Assembly: GCA_038496445.1 (NCBI GenBank)
Contig: JALMLS010000257.1
Coordinates: 1-64,000, forward strand
DNA from: Trichosphaerium sp. ATCC 40318
Taxonomy: Eukaryota > Discosea > Flabellinia > Trichosidae
Length of the DNA: 64,000 nt
Reading direction: 5' to 3'
This document shows, piece by piece, positions 44,431-56,500 of the stretch (positions are counted from its first letter, which is position 1; every line of letters starts with the position of its first letter). Below the pieces are notes generated by a model. It made no database searches. It was not told the DNA's origin and saw only the letters and a list, made by a program, of their open reading frames with translations. The position numbers and the translations under genes were made by a program.

Positions 44431-45273
44431 CGCTGGCTTTAAATAAAAATCTACTTTGTCCCAAAGTTGTACTTATTTCACATAACTAACAATCAATTTG
44501 GGCACTTTCTCAATCCATACTGAAGCGTCAAACCAAAAGGATACAAACGCCACTTATTGAACCATTTAATTGTTAGGGAAGTTACGGAGGCAGGAGGCAC
44601 AAGATTTTGCTGACAGAAATGATTTACATTTTATAGAACTCTTTAAAGTTAATACAATTTGCTACTTTGGAAGACAGAGTCATACCGTACTACTTAATTT
44701 AATAATGACAACATCGTTCCACATCAACTTGAGTCAACAGAAAAACCCTCATTTCACTGCCATTGTCAAAGGCTGTCTTGTACTGCGCATACACTGTCTT
44801 TGTTATAAAGAACCTCTAACTCACAAAACGAAATGAATAAAGACTTTCTTATGCCTAACAGTTGCATCTTCTCGTAGTTCCAAATTATGCGTTTACGCGC
44901 AAACATTTCTCTTAAACTACTTTCCAACAATAAAAGCTATGAACTTTAAATGGAAGGCTACACAACTACTAAGCATTGGGATGATAAAACAACATTCCTA
45001 ACATAGCGCTTCTCCAAATGCTAATTCAGGGAATTGTGTAGCCAACGTGATACCCTTGATTGCAATTGCAGTACGTAGTAAAATGATAGTGTACCTTGAA
45101 ACCGTTGTCTGTTACATTAAAGCAGCCTGAACTCCAACTGTAAAGAAACATTGTTTTGTAACCATTTCATATATCAAGAAACACAGTTTATTGAATTACT
45201 AGCACAGAACCTAACATTTGTGAAGAGGTATTTCTATGGTTTTGTAAAGCAATATCGATCTCTTTATCTTGAT
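44431..45273. other. Intergenic, convergent
   Basis: About 840 bp with short unconvincing frames only. Confidence 0.4.
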
Positions 45274-46050
45274 CTATTCGTTTGTGTGGCACAAATAAAT
45301 ACTACAGGTTTCAAGACTCGCTCTAATATACCATATCTCATAGATCGTACAATTTTCATTCCAACACTCCCAAGTTTGTTCCAACTGTGGAATTACATTA
45401 TTGTAATCTTCATTATAGTCATACTCTTCAAAACTGAATAAATGATACTCACATGCTACACGCATTCCTCTATTATTAGCCTTAAACAGGCAGTTGCTGC
45501 AATAAATCTTGTCTTCCCATTCACAACTGGCTTTAGTATTATGGCACTCTACACATACTAGTTCAGTAACTTCTGTACTTCCATCTGGAGCACAACATTC
45601 ACAAACTCTATCTCCATTCACCCTTACTGATACCAACTCAGCTTCACAAATATCACATAACATGAAGTCAGGGTAGAAATAAGAATCCATAAACCATTTA
45701 TAGCAACTCAAAGCATCCTTCCAAGGAAATGAATCTTTAACAAAAGCGTTGTCATCGTACCTACTGAAAAAAACATAATTCTTAGTTCTAATGATTGGTA
45801 GTATGTCTGGTAGATTTTTTGGGCACAAACAAGAGAGCACGTGAACGTGTAGAAGAAATTTATCGTCATTGCCAATATAACCTTGTATACGTCTTTGAAA
45901 GGTGGTATTTGTTGATTTAAGCTGTACGAGACTACAAACGTTTGTGTAGAGGAGTATATCGACTATAATGAAGAATACGTCGTTGTATAGTGTTGAGAGT
46001 GTTATACTATCTTGATTAACTGCAGAAGAACTTTTTTTATAAGCGCTCAT
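45274..46050 (-). CDS. F-box-like Cys-rich (zinc-binding) protein
   Basis: Intronless 258-residue ORF, ATG at 46050. The N-terminus (LYNDVFFIIVDILLYTNVCSLVQLKSTNTTFQRRI) has the hydrophobic pattern of an F-box. The middle and C-terminal parts hold several CxxC pairs: LCDICEAE, CECCAPDG, LVCVECHNTKASC, IYCSNCLF, ECWNENC. These suggest two or more zinc ribbons. Several CxxC pairs after an F-box and the lack of introns recall the other F-box genes here, but there are no LRRs. No named family recognised. Confidence 0.55.
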   Translation of the reverse strand: MSAYKKSSSAVNQDSITLSTLYNDVFFIIVDILLYTNVCSLVQLKSTNTTFQRRIQGYIGNDDKFLLHVHVLSCLCPKNLPDILPIIRTKNYVFFSRYDDNAFVKDSFPWKDALSCYKWFMDSYFYPDFMLCDICEAELVSVRVNGDRVCECCAPDGSTEVTELVCVECHNTKASCEWEDKIYCSNCLFKANNRGMRVACEYHLFSFEEYDYNEDYNNVIPQLEQTWECWNENCTIYEIWYIRASLETCSIYLCHTNE

Positions 46051-46539
46051 GTGGTATTTGTTATTAATCCTTTCATTGTATTAAAAGTGATGCATTTAAC
46101 GAATCCTTCAATGACAGTTAGCTAAGTATCGCTGTTAATGTGCTAAGCTACTAAGTAAGTGGTCTTGTCATTTAAATACTCATTATTTAAGTGTGAGCAC
46201 GTGCAGAACCAAAAATTAAGAAGGAATATGGAATAGGTTGTAAATCGCTAGATTTTTTTAACAACAAACATTGGTTTGGTAAGTTGGATAGTTACACGCG
46301 TATGCAATTAAAATAAAAACTTATGTACTCCATAGTGAGTGTATCACCGAATTCTAGGTTCAATAAAGGATTTTCTTCCTTGTTTTTTGGGTAGCGTTCA
46401 TCGGGTCTATACTCTTGCTAGTAAGTGGAATAAACGGTATATATATTGCAAAGGAAATGTTAAGTTTTGTCTGATAATATGCTTTAGTAAAATCTTATAT
46501 TAGAAAGTAAAATACAAATCGTAAGTAGTAAAGTTAGAG
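46051..46539. other. Intergenic
   Basis: About 490 bp, no gene supported. Confidence 0.4.
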
Positions 46540-47300
46540 TTAAACGTTTTCAGCTCGTAACTTTTTGAGCGTATCACTCTTTTCGTATTGCTTTAATTGC
46601 TCATGAAATCCATAATTAGGCTCTGCTATAGCTCTTTTCTCACTAGCAAAAGTACACGCTTCATCTAAAGTCATACCTTGTCTCGCCTACACAACTTTCT
46701 TAGCAGAGATAACAGCAACAAAAAAAGTAAAAACAAAGTTGTTTGTATACCATAAGATAAGCTACTACCACAGTTGTACTTCTTGATTTTCCTTGAGCAC
46801 AATGAACAATAACACTACCTTTTGATAACCCTTCATCAATGAATCTAATGCACTCTTCCAACTACAAACAACATTAAAGACCACAAAGTCAAAAAAAAAA
46901 AGCCAAGTAAAAAAAAAGCACTTCAAAGAAAAAGCGACTGACGATCACCAAGACTTTCAATTGTCTTAAAATATGGCCTATTCTATAGATATACACGTAC
47001 TGTATCCCATGGCTTATTCTCGAATAGCTTCTGTTCCGGCTTGTCAACCCAGGTAAGTTTTTTGAAAATAATTCCGTCGTCTTCTAATGGTTTTACGTTT
47101 CTTTTCGCCCAAGCTACAAAAAACTTTTCCAAAGCAACTCCAGCGCAGTTAAGTATATGTGTTATATTGTTATCTTTAACAAATTTGATCGTTGAAGCCT
47201 GATAAGCTCCCAAATATAGAGTTCCTGGTTTATCTTTTAAAACAACGTTTGCTGGGTTTTTTGATGAATCCATAGAGATAGCGACTGATATATCTAACAT
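46540..47300 (-). CDS. Dual-specificity protein phosphatase
   Basis: Three exons (about 47300-47000, 46862-46750, 46687-46540). The first encodes LYLGAYQASTIKFVKDNNITHILNCAG, the usual DSP opening. A GTACGT donor after PWDT leads to LEECIRFIDEGLSKGSVIVHCAQGKSRSTTVVVAYLM with the HCxxGxSRS active-site loop (nucleophile Cys, phosphate-binding Arg). The last exon (ARQGMTLDEACTFASEKRAIAEPNYGFHEQLKQYEK) matches the conserved C-terminal helices. The general acid is probably the Asp of KLTWVDKPEQ. Product about 180 residues, a typical atypical-DSP length. Substrates unknown. Confidence 0.85.
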
Positions 47301-47939
47301 TTACGTTATTTCTTATTTTAAAACACTCTAGTACACTTGTCATCCTTAACAGCCTCACTTGTATGGTCACGGAGGTGATACGAACAGTTCTGAATGGAGT
47401 TAAATCAAAAACGAGCTAATAACGTTATTGTACCCTACAATGCGTCTTTCTGAACGGATTAGGCGCAAACTCGTCGCATTTGGCCTTTCCCGAAAATGTT
47501 ATCTGCGCCCTTACACTCTAACTCGGATTAACAGTTATACTTGTTTATCAAATATGTACCATGACTAGCAGGCGTGTTTGTATTGTATTGATGAAAATAG
47601 ATGAGGCGAAGGAATAAAATCAGAGAATTTCGTTCTAAATACGCCGAAAAAAAAAAAGTACAATTTGCTAAGTACGGAACTAACGGTTTGTTTTGTAAGA
47701 TAAATAATTTCACGCTCTCCGGAACCCGTTTTGAAGAGTCAACCGCAGTCTTAACGATAAAAACACGTGGGAGGGATGAGAAATTCTACCGAATTGGAGC
47801 AAAATCCACTCGAGGGGATTTTGATACAGTCACTCCACACACGCCACTACTATGTAAATAAAATTTTGGTGCCTTATAGTTGACGCTAAAGTTAGGAAAA
47901 GTAGTTAAGATTTATTTGATTTCAAAAATGCAACAAAAA
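47301..47939. other. Intergenic
   Basis: About 640 bp. An 86-codon frame (47601-47861 +) is basic and unconvincing; nothing else is seen. Confidence 0.35.
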
Positions 47940-48556
47940 AACACTCAAACTATTTATAGACCTTAATAACCTTGCAGATAAAGCTGCAGCCATGACTAAA
48001 ACACCTGTCATACCATCTGCGTATACACCCTTGGACCATACGCTCTAAAGATGCCACAATTACTGGCAATCTTTTCCTAAAACTCAAAGAACTTCTCCGT
48101 GCTAAACATATTAAAAACTTCAAATAACGCAATAAAAATTAACATCAAACTCCACACAAATCGCATCATACACGAATTCCTCAACAAACCAGACGACACA
48201 GACCCAACAGAACAATATAACGCTCATGCAGGAGGTAACAATCACATTTGCAAAGACAAATGGCCATCCAAAAGAAAACGCAAACTGTCTAAAGACCTCA
48301 TTGAGTTAGCAAAAATAGGTAACTCTGACATCAAATACAATCATAAAGACTATAACATAACATCTTAGTACCTCACTAATGACAACCAATCCAAAATTAA
48401 CTTCCGTGGATCACAAGGTTACGTCACTTCGGAACTCCTACAACAACTAACAGTTAAACTCAAAATCAACACTCAAAACACAATCTTCAAAAAAGAAAAC
48501 GGTCTACATGTGTCTACCCAATACGTCCGTTGGACAGCTTACAAAACAAATTAACA
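47940..48556 (+). pseudogene. Decayed ORF of unknown family with A/C-biased coding strand
   Basis: Consecutive plus-strand fragments look coding but are broken: KKTLKLFIDLNNLADKAAA (47945-48050, then stop), DATITGNLFLKLKELLRAKH (48050-48120, shifted frame), NNAIKINIKLHTNRIIHEFL to YNHKDYNI (48122-48368, then stop), and KINFRGSQGYVTSELLQQL to YVRWTAYKTN (48390-48555). The coding strand is strikingly poor in T and G compared with neighbours. No family is recognised. It may be a relic of a mobile or transferred gene. Confidence 0.4.
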
Positions 48557-48820
48557 AATTCACATTCCCTCATTCCCTAACAATAACGAAGGAATAACGT
48601 AACCATCTTTAGCACAGGAGAACCAACTCTGCAGAGGGCTCTTTAGGTAGTCAACCGGATTCTCCTGGGTAAATATCACTTTCTTCTTCTTCTTCTAAAA
48701 ACACGTGACTAACAAATACCCACGTGGCTTCAAGTCTTCGCACTCACATAGTTCAGCAGCCATTCTAAACGAAGGCTACACGTATTTACAAAGACATCAG
48801 TTCAAGCTTATTTTACATAA

Positions 48821-49765
48821 ATGGAACAAGTAACGCACTTATTTTACCTTACTATGCTCCCAGTTGAAGTAATAGTTCATATTCTTAAACAAGGGCCATA
48901 CACACTTCGTTCAGCCCAAACATGCCGCTTATTGCGAGATATCGTTCATACTCATGTTGGATATGGTAAAATCTATGTTTTAGACAGAAGTGAAGTGAAA
49001 ATTCTATCTGGTAGTCCATTACTGAAGAACTCAGCAATTTCTTTTGATTACTTTACTAACGTAACTGACAGACACGTACAATTACTAGCAGGCATTCACA
49101 CCATCATTCTAAGACATTGTACCCGAATAACAGATGATAGTTTGGAGGCATTGGCCGGTGTACACACAATTCACTTAAAGCTTTGTAAGTATATAACAGA
49201 TGAAGGTGTGAAGGCATTGGCTGGTGTACATGAGATTGATTTATCCATGACAAATATAACAGATGAAGGTTTGAAGGCTTTATCTGGTGTACACACTATT
49301 CGCTTACGGTATTGTAACTCAATAACAGCTGAAGGTTTAAGGGCGTTGGCTGGTGTACATAAAATTGATTTATATTGTGCCTCAACAACAGATGAAGGTT
49401 TGAAGGCGTTGGCTGGTGTACATGAGATTGATTTGGCCATGGCAGAAATAACAGATGAAGGTTTGAAGTCATTGGCTGGTGTACACACTATTCACATTGC
49501 CTCTTGTTACTTAATAACAGATGAAGGTGTGAAGGCGTTGGCTGGTGTGCATACAATTGATTTATCACAAACAAATATAACAGATGACAGTTTGAAGTCA
49601 TTGGCTGGTGTGCATACAATTGATTTATCACAAACAAACATAACAGATCAAGGTTTGATATTTTTGGTAGGTGTGCATACTATCAATATCACCCATTGCT
49701 ATAGTATAACGGATAAGGGCATTGAAGTACTAAATAGCGCGTTTAAGATAATCAGAGGGTATTAA
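48821..49765 (+). CDS. F-box / AGVHTI leucine-rich repeat protein E
   Basis: Intronless 314-residue ORF. The ATG at 48821 precedes LPVEVIVHILKQGPYTLRSAQTCRLLRDIV (F-box), then about ten ITDEGLKALAGVHTI repeats. It lies about 27 kb from the main cluster yet is closest in sequence to proteins A and D (shared TLRSAQTC and a GSPLLKN-type linker), indicating dispersed duplication. A role as a ubiquitin-ligase substrate adaptor is inferred from architecture only. Confidence 0.78.
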   Translation: MEQVTHLFYLTMLPVEVIVHILKQGPYTLRSAQTCRLLRDIVHTHVGYGKIYVLDRSEVKILSGSPLLKNSAISFDYFTNVTDRHVQLLAGIHTIILRHCTRITDDSLEALAGVHTIHLKLCKYITDEGVKALAGVHEIDLSMTNITDEGLKALSGVHTIRLRYCNSITAEGLRALAGVHKIDLYCASTTDEGLKALAGVHEIDLAMAEITDEGLKSLAGVHTIHIASCYLITDEGVKALAGVHTIDLSQTNITDDSLKSLAGVHTIDLSQTNITDQGLIFLVGVHTINITHCYSITDKGIEVLNSAFKIIRGY

Positions 49766-50122
49766 CCAAGAAAAGTAAACAGTAACAGCTGCCCAACATG
49801 GGTCTTGAATATAGCCATAGACTTGTGATATCATTGAAATAAAAACAACTAAAATCATACCTTTCACGTGGTTACTCTCCTTTGTCTTTGCATCTAAGTT
49901 TGTTGTTTACCATTATGACTTGTACTGTAACTTATGAATTTAAAAAAAAGAAAACACTGAAACAGGGTTTACATTGATACTTTTTTATTCATTTTTTACT
50001 TTTATGTTACATTGTTTTTTTTTTTTGGTTATTTTTCGGGTTTTTTTTTAATCTTTATCACAACAATCCGAAAAGAATTTATCTAAAGTCACATGTTCAT
50101 GTCTTCTTGCTTTCATACATAA
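49766..50122. other. Intergenic, convergent
   Basis: About 360 bp with long T runs (50000-50050). No gene seen. Confidence 0.4.
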
Positions 50123-52606
50123 TCAAGTATAGGTCACCTAAATGGAAAACCCGTATTAGTAAAAAGAAACAACAAAAAAAAACAACAAAAACATTCAATC
50201 AAAAATCGAACAAAGCTAAGGACGTACAGTATTACAACTTCTTCACACGTTAAATCAATACTATTAGTTAAATCTATTGTTGTTGTTGAAGTAACAGGTG
50301 AAGTGACTTTACTAGCACTACCAGCGAGTTCTTTATTCTTAGGTGGAGTGCTAAGATAAGCCCTCAATCCTTCAGCATTCATTGTACCACCAACACTAGC
50401 ATGTGGATCTAAAAACCGTGCATTCTGACGTATAGGTGCAGTAGAAGGTTGAGGTGAAAGTGTTGCTTCAGCAACAGCAGCAGGTAGTTTTACTACGCAA
50501 TTTCTAGCTGTTGTAGGGTCAAGAAACTGCCTGCTCTGAATTTGTGCTAAAGACATTCTTCTTTCAGGTTGTGTTGTCGCTGCTGTAGGCAGTGGGTGCG
50601 GTGTATGTGTAGGTGAGTGAGTGACACGATGTGTCATTGTTTGAGGAGGTGATGTGTGATTTGTTGTTGGTTCTACAGCTCTGGGAGGTGTAGTTTGAGG
50701 TGTATTTTGCTTTGGTGGGGTAACTGGAGGGGTAGAAGCTTTTTCAACAGCAGAGGACTGTTTCTTAGTTGCCACAGGAGCTGGTCTTCTAAGTGATGAT
50801 AAAAATTTGATGCCTTGAACATTGAGAGATGTATTGGCGTTAAATAAACTCTTGAACATTTCATGCACAATTTTTTGCCTACAAAGAACACGTGAGTACC
50901 AACAAAAGACTAAAATTAGAACGCTTACTTTCATTAAAAAAAATCCAAAAAAAAACCTGCTACTAACCTTGGTGGTACAGGCGCTGATTGCTGTGGTGTA
51001 ATTTGTCTTCGTGACTTATTTCGTCCAAGATTTGTTGGTCTATTTGGAACAGCCACTCCAGAAGATACCCTTCTCTTTGCTGATGATGTTTTGGGTTTTG
51101 TTCGTGGTCTACCTCTTTTTTTGGCTCCAGCATGTACATTTTTACGCTGTGTGTAATTTGTTCTTCCTCCAGTTCCTGAAGCTCTTCCAGTACGCAAAGG
51201 AGCTGTTCTAGCACCTGAAGGTGTCCAAGCAGCTGCACCATCAACACCATCCTCAAACCAATTGTCTGCGTCAGGAGACCAAGCATCTGGAGCATCAGGG
51301 TTCCAAGCATCTTCTCCATCAATTACACGAGACGCTCTTGACAATCTATGAGATCTAGGTTTTGTAGTTGGTTTCGGTCCCATAACTAGCCTGATTCTTC
51401 TTAGTTTGGTTACTGCAGCTGGTGCCACTCGTTGTACAGTATGTTGTGGAAGCTGTTGTACTTGTTGTGGTTGTGCCCGTGGTTGTGGCTGTGGTCGTGG
51501 TTGTAGCCGACGATTTTGTACCACCATAGTCAGCGGCGAAGTGTTTGAAGCAGCGATATTTGTTGGAGCTGTAGGCCTTGGAATAATGACAGGGTTCTCG
51601 TTGCGTATTCTCTTAGGCGTTGGTTGCTTCGAGAGATAGTAAGCAAAGCGAGAAAACGATATTTAGGCTTGATTTTTTTTTATAGAAGAGAAATTTCGTT
51701 AATTTTGGCGTTTGTAGAATTTTCTGGTTTTATGCCAAGTCAGAGATTTTTTCTTGTGGGTTTGGAAAAATTATGTTTTGCTTCGTTTTCTCACTTACAT
51801 CTGTATTATCTACTTCATTTGGTCTTTGACGCTTACGCACTTTAAGTTTAAGAGCGCCTGATGCTATTCCTTCTTGAACTAGTGAAGTTATAAGCAAAAT
51901 ACGCTAAAACAACGCAAATTATTTTTTCGTCTTGTTTTGTGCGTGTTGTGGATGTTGGTAAAGGTGTACATACTCAGTTGTCCTTTATCTTTATAAGTTT
52001 GTTTAGCATTTTCGCTCATAGACCTCCACACAGAACCTGCAAGCGAGTGTTAGTCATTTCATCAATAACTTCGGTAAAAGAACGAAAAAAATCGCTACGG
52101 TTCTTCAAACTGTGCTAAGGACTTATTTGTAAACCACACAGTCAATTGTACCGAGATTATGACGATGTAAAACGCGGTAAATGGAATTTAAAGAATTTTT
52201 TGTAGTACAGTTGTTGCGTACCAAGTGAGCTTGTTGTTGGCGCAGCCTTTTGTTCTTTTTTAGCAAGCTGGCGTTGTTCCATGCAAAAAATGTAGAAAGG
52301 CGTTGGCGCTTTTATTGGACGCTTCCCGGCCAATATTTCCTTGCCCAGAGCAGTTGTGCCTCTTGACGAAGGGCCTGGTATTCTGAGGCGGGTCGTAGAA
52401 GCCATTGGAATCGTTGTATTAGAGTTACCCAATAACTGCAACGTTCTTGCAGTGGTTGCGCGGCTATTTGGTGTGTTTTCAGCTACAACAGTGTTTTCTC
52501 TTGATATAAAGTCTAGAGTAGATCCTCTGCCCTGTACAGAGTTCTAGATGCAATAGAGAGTTAACTTTTGTAGCATTATCACACTGTGTTGCGCTACCTG
52601 TGACAT
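50123..52606 (-). CDS. HMG-box / AT-hook nuclear protein
   Basis: Multi-exon gene. A 9-nt first exon (ATGTCACAG, 52606-52598) joins to NSVQGRGSTLDF. The HMG box lies across exons 2-3: KRPIKAPTPFYIFCMEQRQLAKKEQKA, then GSVWRSMSENAKQTYKDKGQL, a good match to the fold including the P-x-x-PF-x-x-F-x-x-E and W-x-x-M-S-x-x-x-K-x-x-Y motifs. Then come a Pro/Gln-rich stretch, an acidic Trp-rich repeat (DAWNPDAPDAWSPDADNW), an AT-hook-like KKRGRPRTKPK, and a Ser/Thr/Pro-rich tail. Two IDLT motifs near the end (IDLTNSIDLTCEEV) resemble SUMO-interacting motifs. It ends VTYT-TGA at 50123-50125 after a last small exon. A sequence-flexible chromatin or transcription factor is inferred. Confidence 0.75.
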
Positions 52607-53504
52607 TTAGCAGCCGTTAAATTAGTATAACCCGAAGAGACGTGTTGGCATTGCGCACAAAATCATCACTCGACTGTTTTGTTAAGTTAGTCAATCTATT
52701 TCCAAAAACAAGTGTCATCCGTCGTTAGTAACACTTCTTGGAGTAGATCATGGTGATAGCAACCAAAAATAGTACTACTCCTGTGGGTGATACGAAACTG
52801 TTGATTGTATTAGTTTTGTATTTGAGGAAACTTAATGATATTTTTAGACTCTGACACTGGTTGCTTGTGAGCTCACGTGACATTATTAATGTCCTGTAGC
52901 TATTCATTTATTAATACAATATTCAACACGTGCTTACTCAACTTTTTAGATTGTCCTTGGTGGACAAACGGTATTTTTTTTTCTTTTTTTCTAACTCTCT
53001 TTTAGTAGCAATGGACAACAATTCGTTCCTTTAGTTAGTGGACACCAATCACATGGAAGAGCTTGAGGTAATTAAAGATGAAATGAACGTGCTGGTAGCT
53101 CAACAGTGTCAAACTGGTTTGACATTTATTGTTAGTATTTGAAAGTGTACAACAAGCATGGCATAAAGCTGCTTGAGAAACGGATGGAAAGACAGAAATA
53201 AGCTACCAATTTTGCACGGTTGGATTTATGATGTTGCTACGTTCAGATAAATCTACGTGTCTGACATTGATCAAAGATTCATCTGTTATTTGTCACCAAA
53301 AATACAAACAGCGTACACATTCCATGGAACATTTTTAGCTTACTCTTTCCTAGACTCACTCAGCTTATCATATTTTATGTCAACGAGTCACAGAGAATTG
53401 CTCGTGGTTAAATTTAATCAGCCCATACAAACCCCTCAGAAAGAAGCGGAACTTCTGTTTCTCTGAATGTTTACAGTATTACAGTTCCTTTTGTATAAAC
53501 AAGC
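52607..53504. other. Intergenic, divergent promoters
   Basis: About 900 bp between the HMG-box gene (-) and the vWA gene (+). Two CACGTG sites (about 52875 and 52927). A 69-codon frame at 53257 is not convincing. Confidence 0.4.
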
Positions 53505-56500
53505 ATGTTAAAGTTTGCATCCGATTTAGTGTACGCTGGCGACGAAGACGACGAAGATTTGGTACGTGATAAGAAAACCGAAAAATAACACACGTTCTAT
53601 GGCTTTAAAAAATAGCCTACGCTGATACAGACGTAGAGTATCTCCAATTCAAGTATTGACGACGAAGATTGCTTTATAGTAAGCCCTCCACCTCCTCTAT
53701 CCAGTTCTTCCAACCTAGAGACGACTCAGGATCGATTAAATCAACCACAAGGGTAAACGTCTTTTTGTTTTTTTCAAAACCGTCTATCAACGTTTCTGTC
53801 CGCGTACAAGACTTAACCGAAAGCGTTTTCACTTCTTCTGTTCAAATAATAAACTTATTGTAGTCCTTTCAGCCAGCAACCGCTTCAACCTACTCAACCG
53901 CTTAGACCGAACGTTAACCAACCGCCATCGTATCCTGCTTTTCTTTCACGTACGCTTCCTATACCTCTTCTCCTCCCAATCTTATCATTCTTCTCTCTAA
54001 CCTCCACTAGCTTCCATACAACCGAACGTATCACAGGATGATGACTATGGATCCCTACCCCTTCCATACTCTGATTTAGGTTCTAGCAACGCCTCGTCAG
54101 GGTTTGGAAGCAGCAATAGCGTGAACCACAACATAGGATCAAGTTTTGGTAATACTGCTTCACGTGGACTCTCACGTGGTCCATCTGCTTTTGGTAGTAC
54201 CAACTCAAGTGCCCCTTACTACCATTCTATACCTACAAGAGGAAACTCAGAATACGATACAGCGTCGCCGTTTGGAAGTAGCAATACAGGTCCCGGGTTC
54301 GAAGGAGCAACCAATAGCTATTCAACTCGTCCTTCACAATTTGGTGGTACTGCTTCACCTTTTGGTGGTAATAATGCTTCACCTTTTGGTAATAGCAGGA
54401 CCACGTCAGGTTACGGGACTGTTAACCAATCAAGTTATAACACAAACACATCACAAGATAGTGAATACGGAACACTGCCAAATTCATCTTCACCTTTTGG
54501 TGGTAATAATTCTTCACCTTTTAGTGGTAGTAATGCTTCACCTTTTGGTGGTAATAATGCTTCACCTTTTGGTGGTAATTTGAGCGCGGGAAATAATTCA
54601 CAATTTGGTGGCAATGCTTCTCCTGTTGGTGGTAATAATTCTTCACCTTTTAGTGGTAGTAATGCTTCACCTTTTGGTGGTAATAATTCTTCACCTTCTG
54701 GTAATAGGACCACTTTAACTTTCGGCACTGTTAACCAAGCAAGTAATAACACAAACGCATCACATGACGATCCGTATGCAATACTGCCTCCTCAAGCGCC
54801 TTTTGGGAATAACAACCGTTCTGTTTCGAATTTTGGGCACCAGCATTCTCCAATTGGAGTAAGTAATCCACCACGTCCAAAGAGAATGAGAAAGTCTCCG
54901 AAGGAGAAGAAAACAACATTTAACCTCTCAAATAAGGAACAAAAGAAGAGTGCGAATACAAATATACTTGCAGTAGAGTACGTTATTTTCGGTTTCGGTT
55001 TCTTAGAACATTTTTTCTTTTTGGTTTGTTTAACACGTGCAATATTGTTACTGCACGACACTTTTATTGTTGTGTTTATTGTGTGCTAAGTATCTATTTT
55101 TGTTTAGTTTGGGCAAGCTTGCAGATGATGCGGATGTTGTTACAGGAGATCCTCTATTTTGCAAAAATTGTCGTGCACTTTTTAATAACAAGAGGTATGT
55201 CAGCGTTCACTTTTTAGTTAGAGAACTATTATCAGTTTGAATTTACATTAACATAATTATTAGTGTGACAGAGTCAAAAGAAGACGATTTATTTTGGTCA
55301 TGTGAGTTCTGTGGTGAGAAACAAGAGATCTTTATCGAAGACGAAGAGGTACACTTATTGTTTTTTTGCGTGTGTTGTTTCTTTTTTAACCCCTTTGAGT
55401 TAGATACCAAAATCCAGTTCTTGTGATTATGTTATAGATGCTTGTAATATTAAGCCTACATCAGACTCTGCAGAGACAACTATTATTTTCGTTCTTGATA
55501 TTTCAGGGTACTTTCTATGTTTCTATTTATAGATTTTGTGATTTTGTATTGACTGCGTGACATGCCTTTCTCTAAGCAACACATCAATATTTTACAATAG
55601 TCTAAACTTACGATACAGTAATTCTTACAATGTCGCGTATTGCACGTGATTTTGTTGCGTTCTGAATCAATACAACAGTTTTAATTTCGTATACGTGGTT
55701 TATAGTCTAATTGTTTTCTTAAAGGTCCATGTGCGTCACTTCTCCTATTGCTGGAAACCATAAACTCCGAGGAAATACAGATAAAGAATGGCAATCAGTA
55801 TTACAACAATACCAGCATAACTATCATCAACCAAACTCTTCAGGTATCCTATCAGCAAAAAATCTGAATAAGCAGTTTTTTTGTTTGAAGTACTGACATA
55901 CTCGTAGTAACGTACATTTCTCGCCTTCAATGTGTTCAAGCTGCAATAGAGAGCCAACTTAAAAATCTCAAAACGGAACACCCAAACGCAAAAGTAGGCC
56001 TTGTGTGTTTCAACAGCGAGGTGCTTATATTTGGTGATGGAACTCAGGTACAATCAATAAGAAAAACAAAGAACGACAAAACTCGTTATTACACCATCTG
56101 TGTCTGCGTAACGCCGAAGTACATTAATACCTAGCGCGTTAATGTACATTTTTGTTTCTGTTTAAGTTCAGGCGTATTGACTAGGCAGGAGAAGGGAAAA
56201 GCGCCAGCAATCTAATAGTTTTTTTTTTGTTTTTTTTTTGGAGCCTTAAAACAAAACGTACCACTTTGGTGCATAACGTGTATTGCTCCAAAAATAATAT
56301 TGTAAATAGGATATCACTGTTGTTACTGGAGATAAGTTACACGATTATGATGCTTTGCTAGAAGGTGGAAGAAAATACCAAGTTCAAAACGAAATTTCCG
56401 TTTCTCATGATCCTCTCGTAAAGAAACTCTTCGATTTGGAGGAAAGAGGAGCTACTGCACTCGGACCTGCTATTCTTGTTGCCATAGGAATGGCTGAAGG

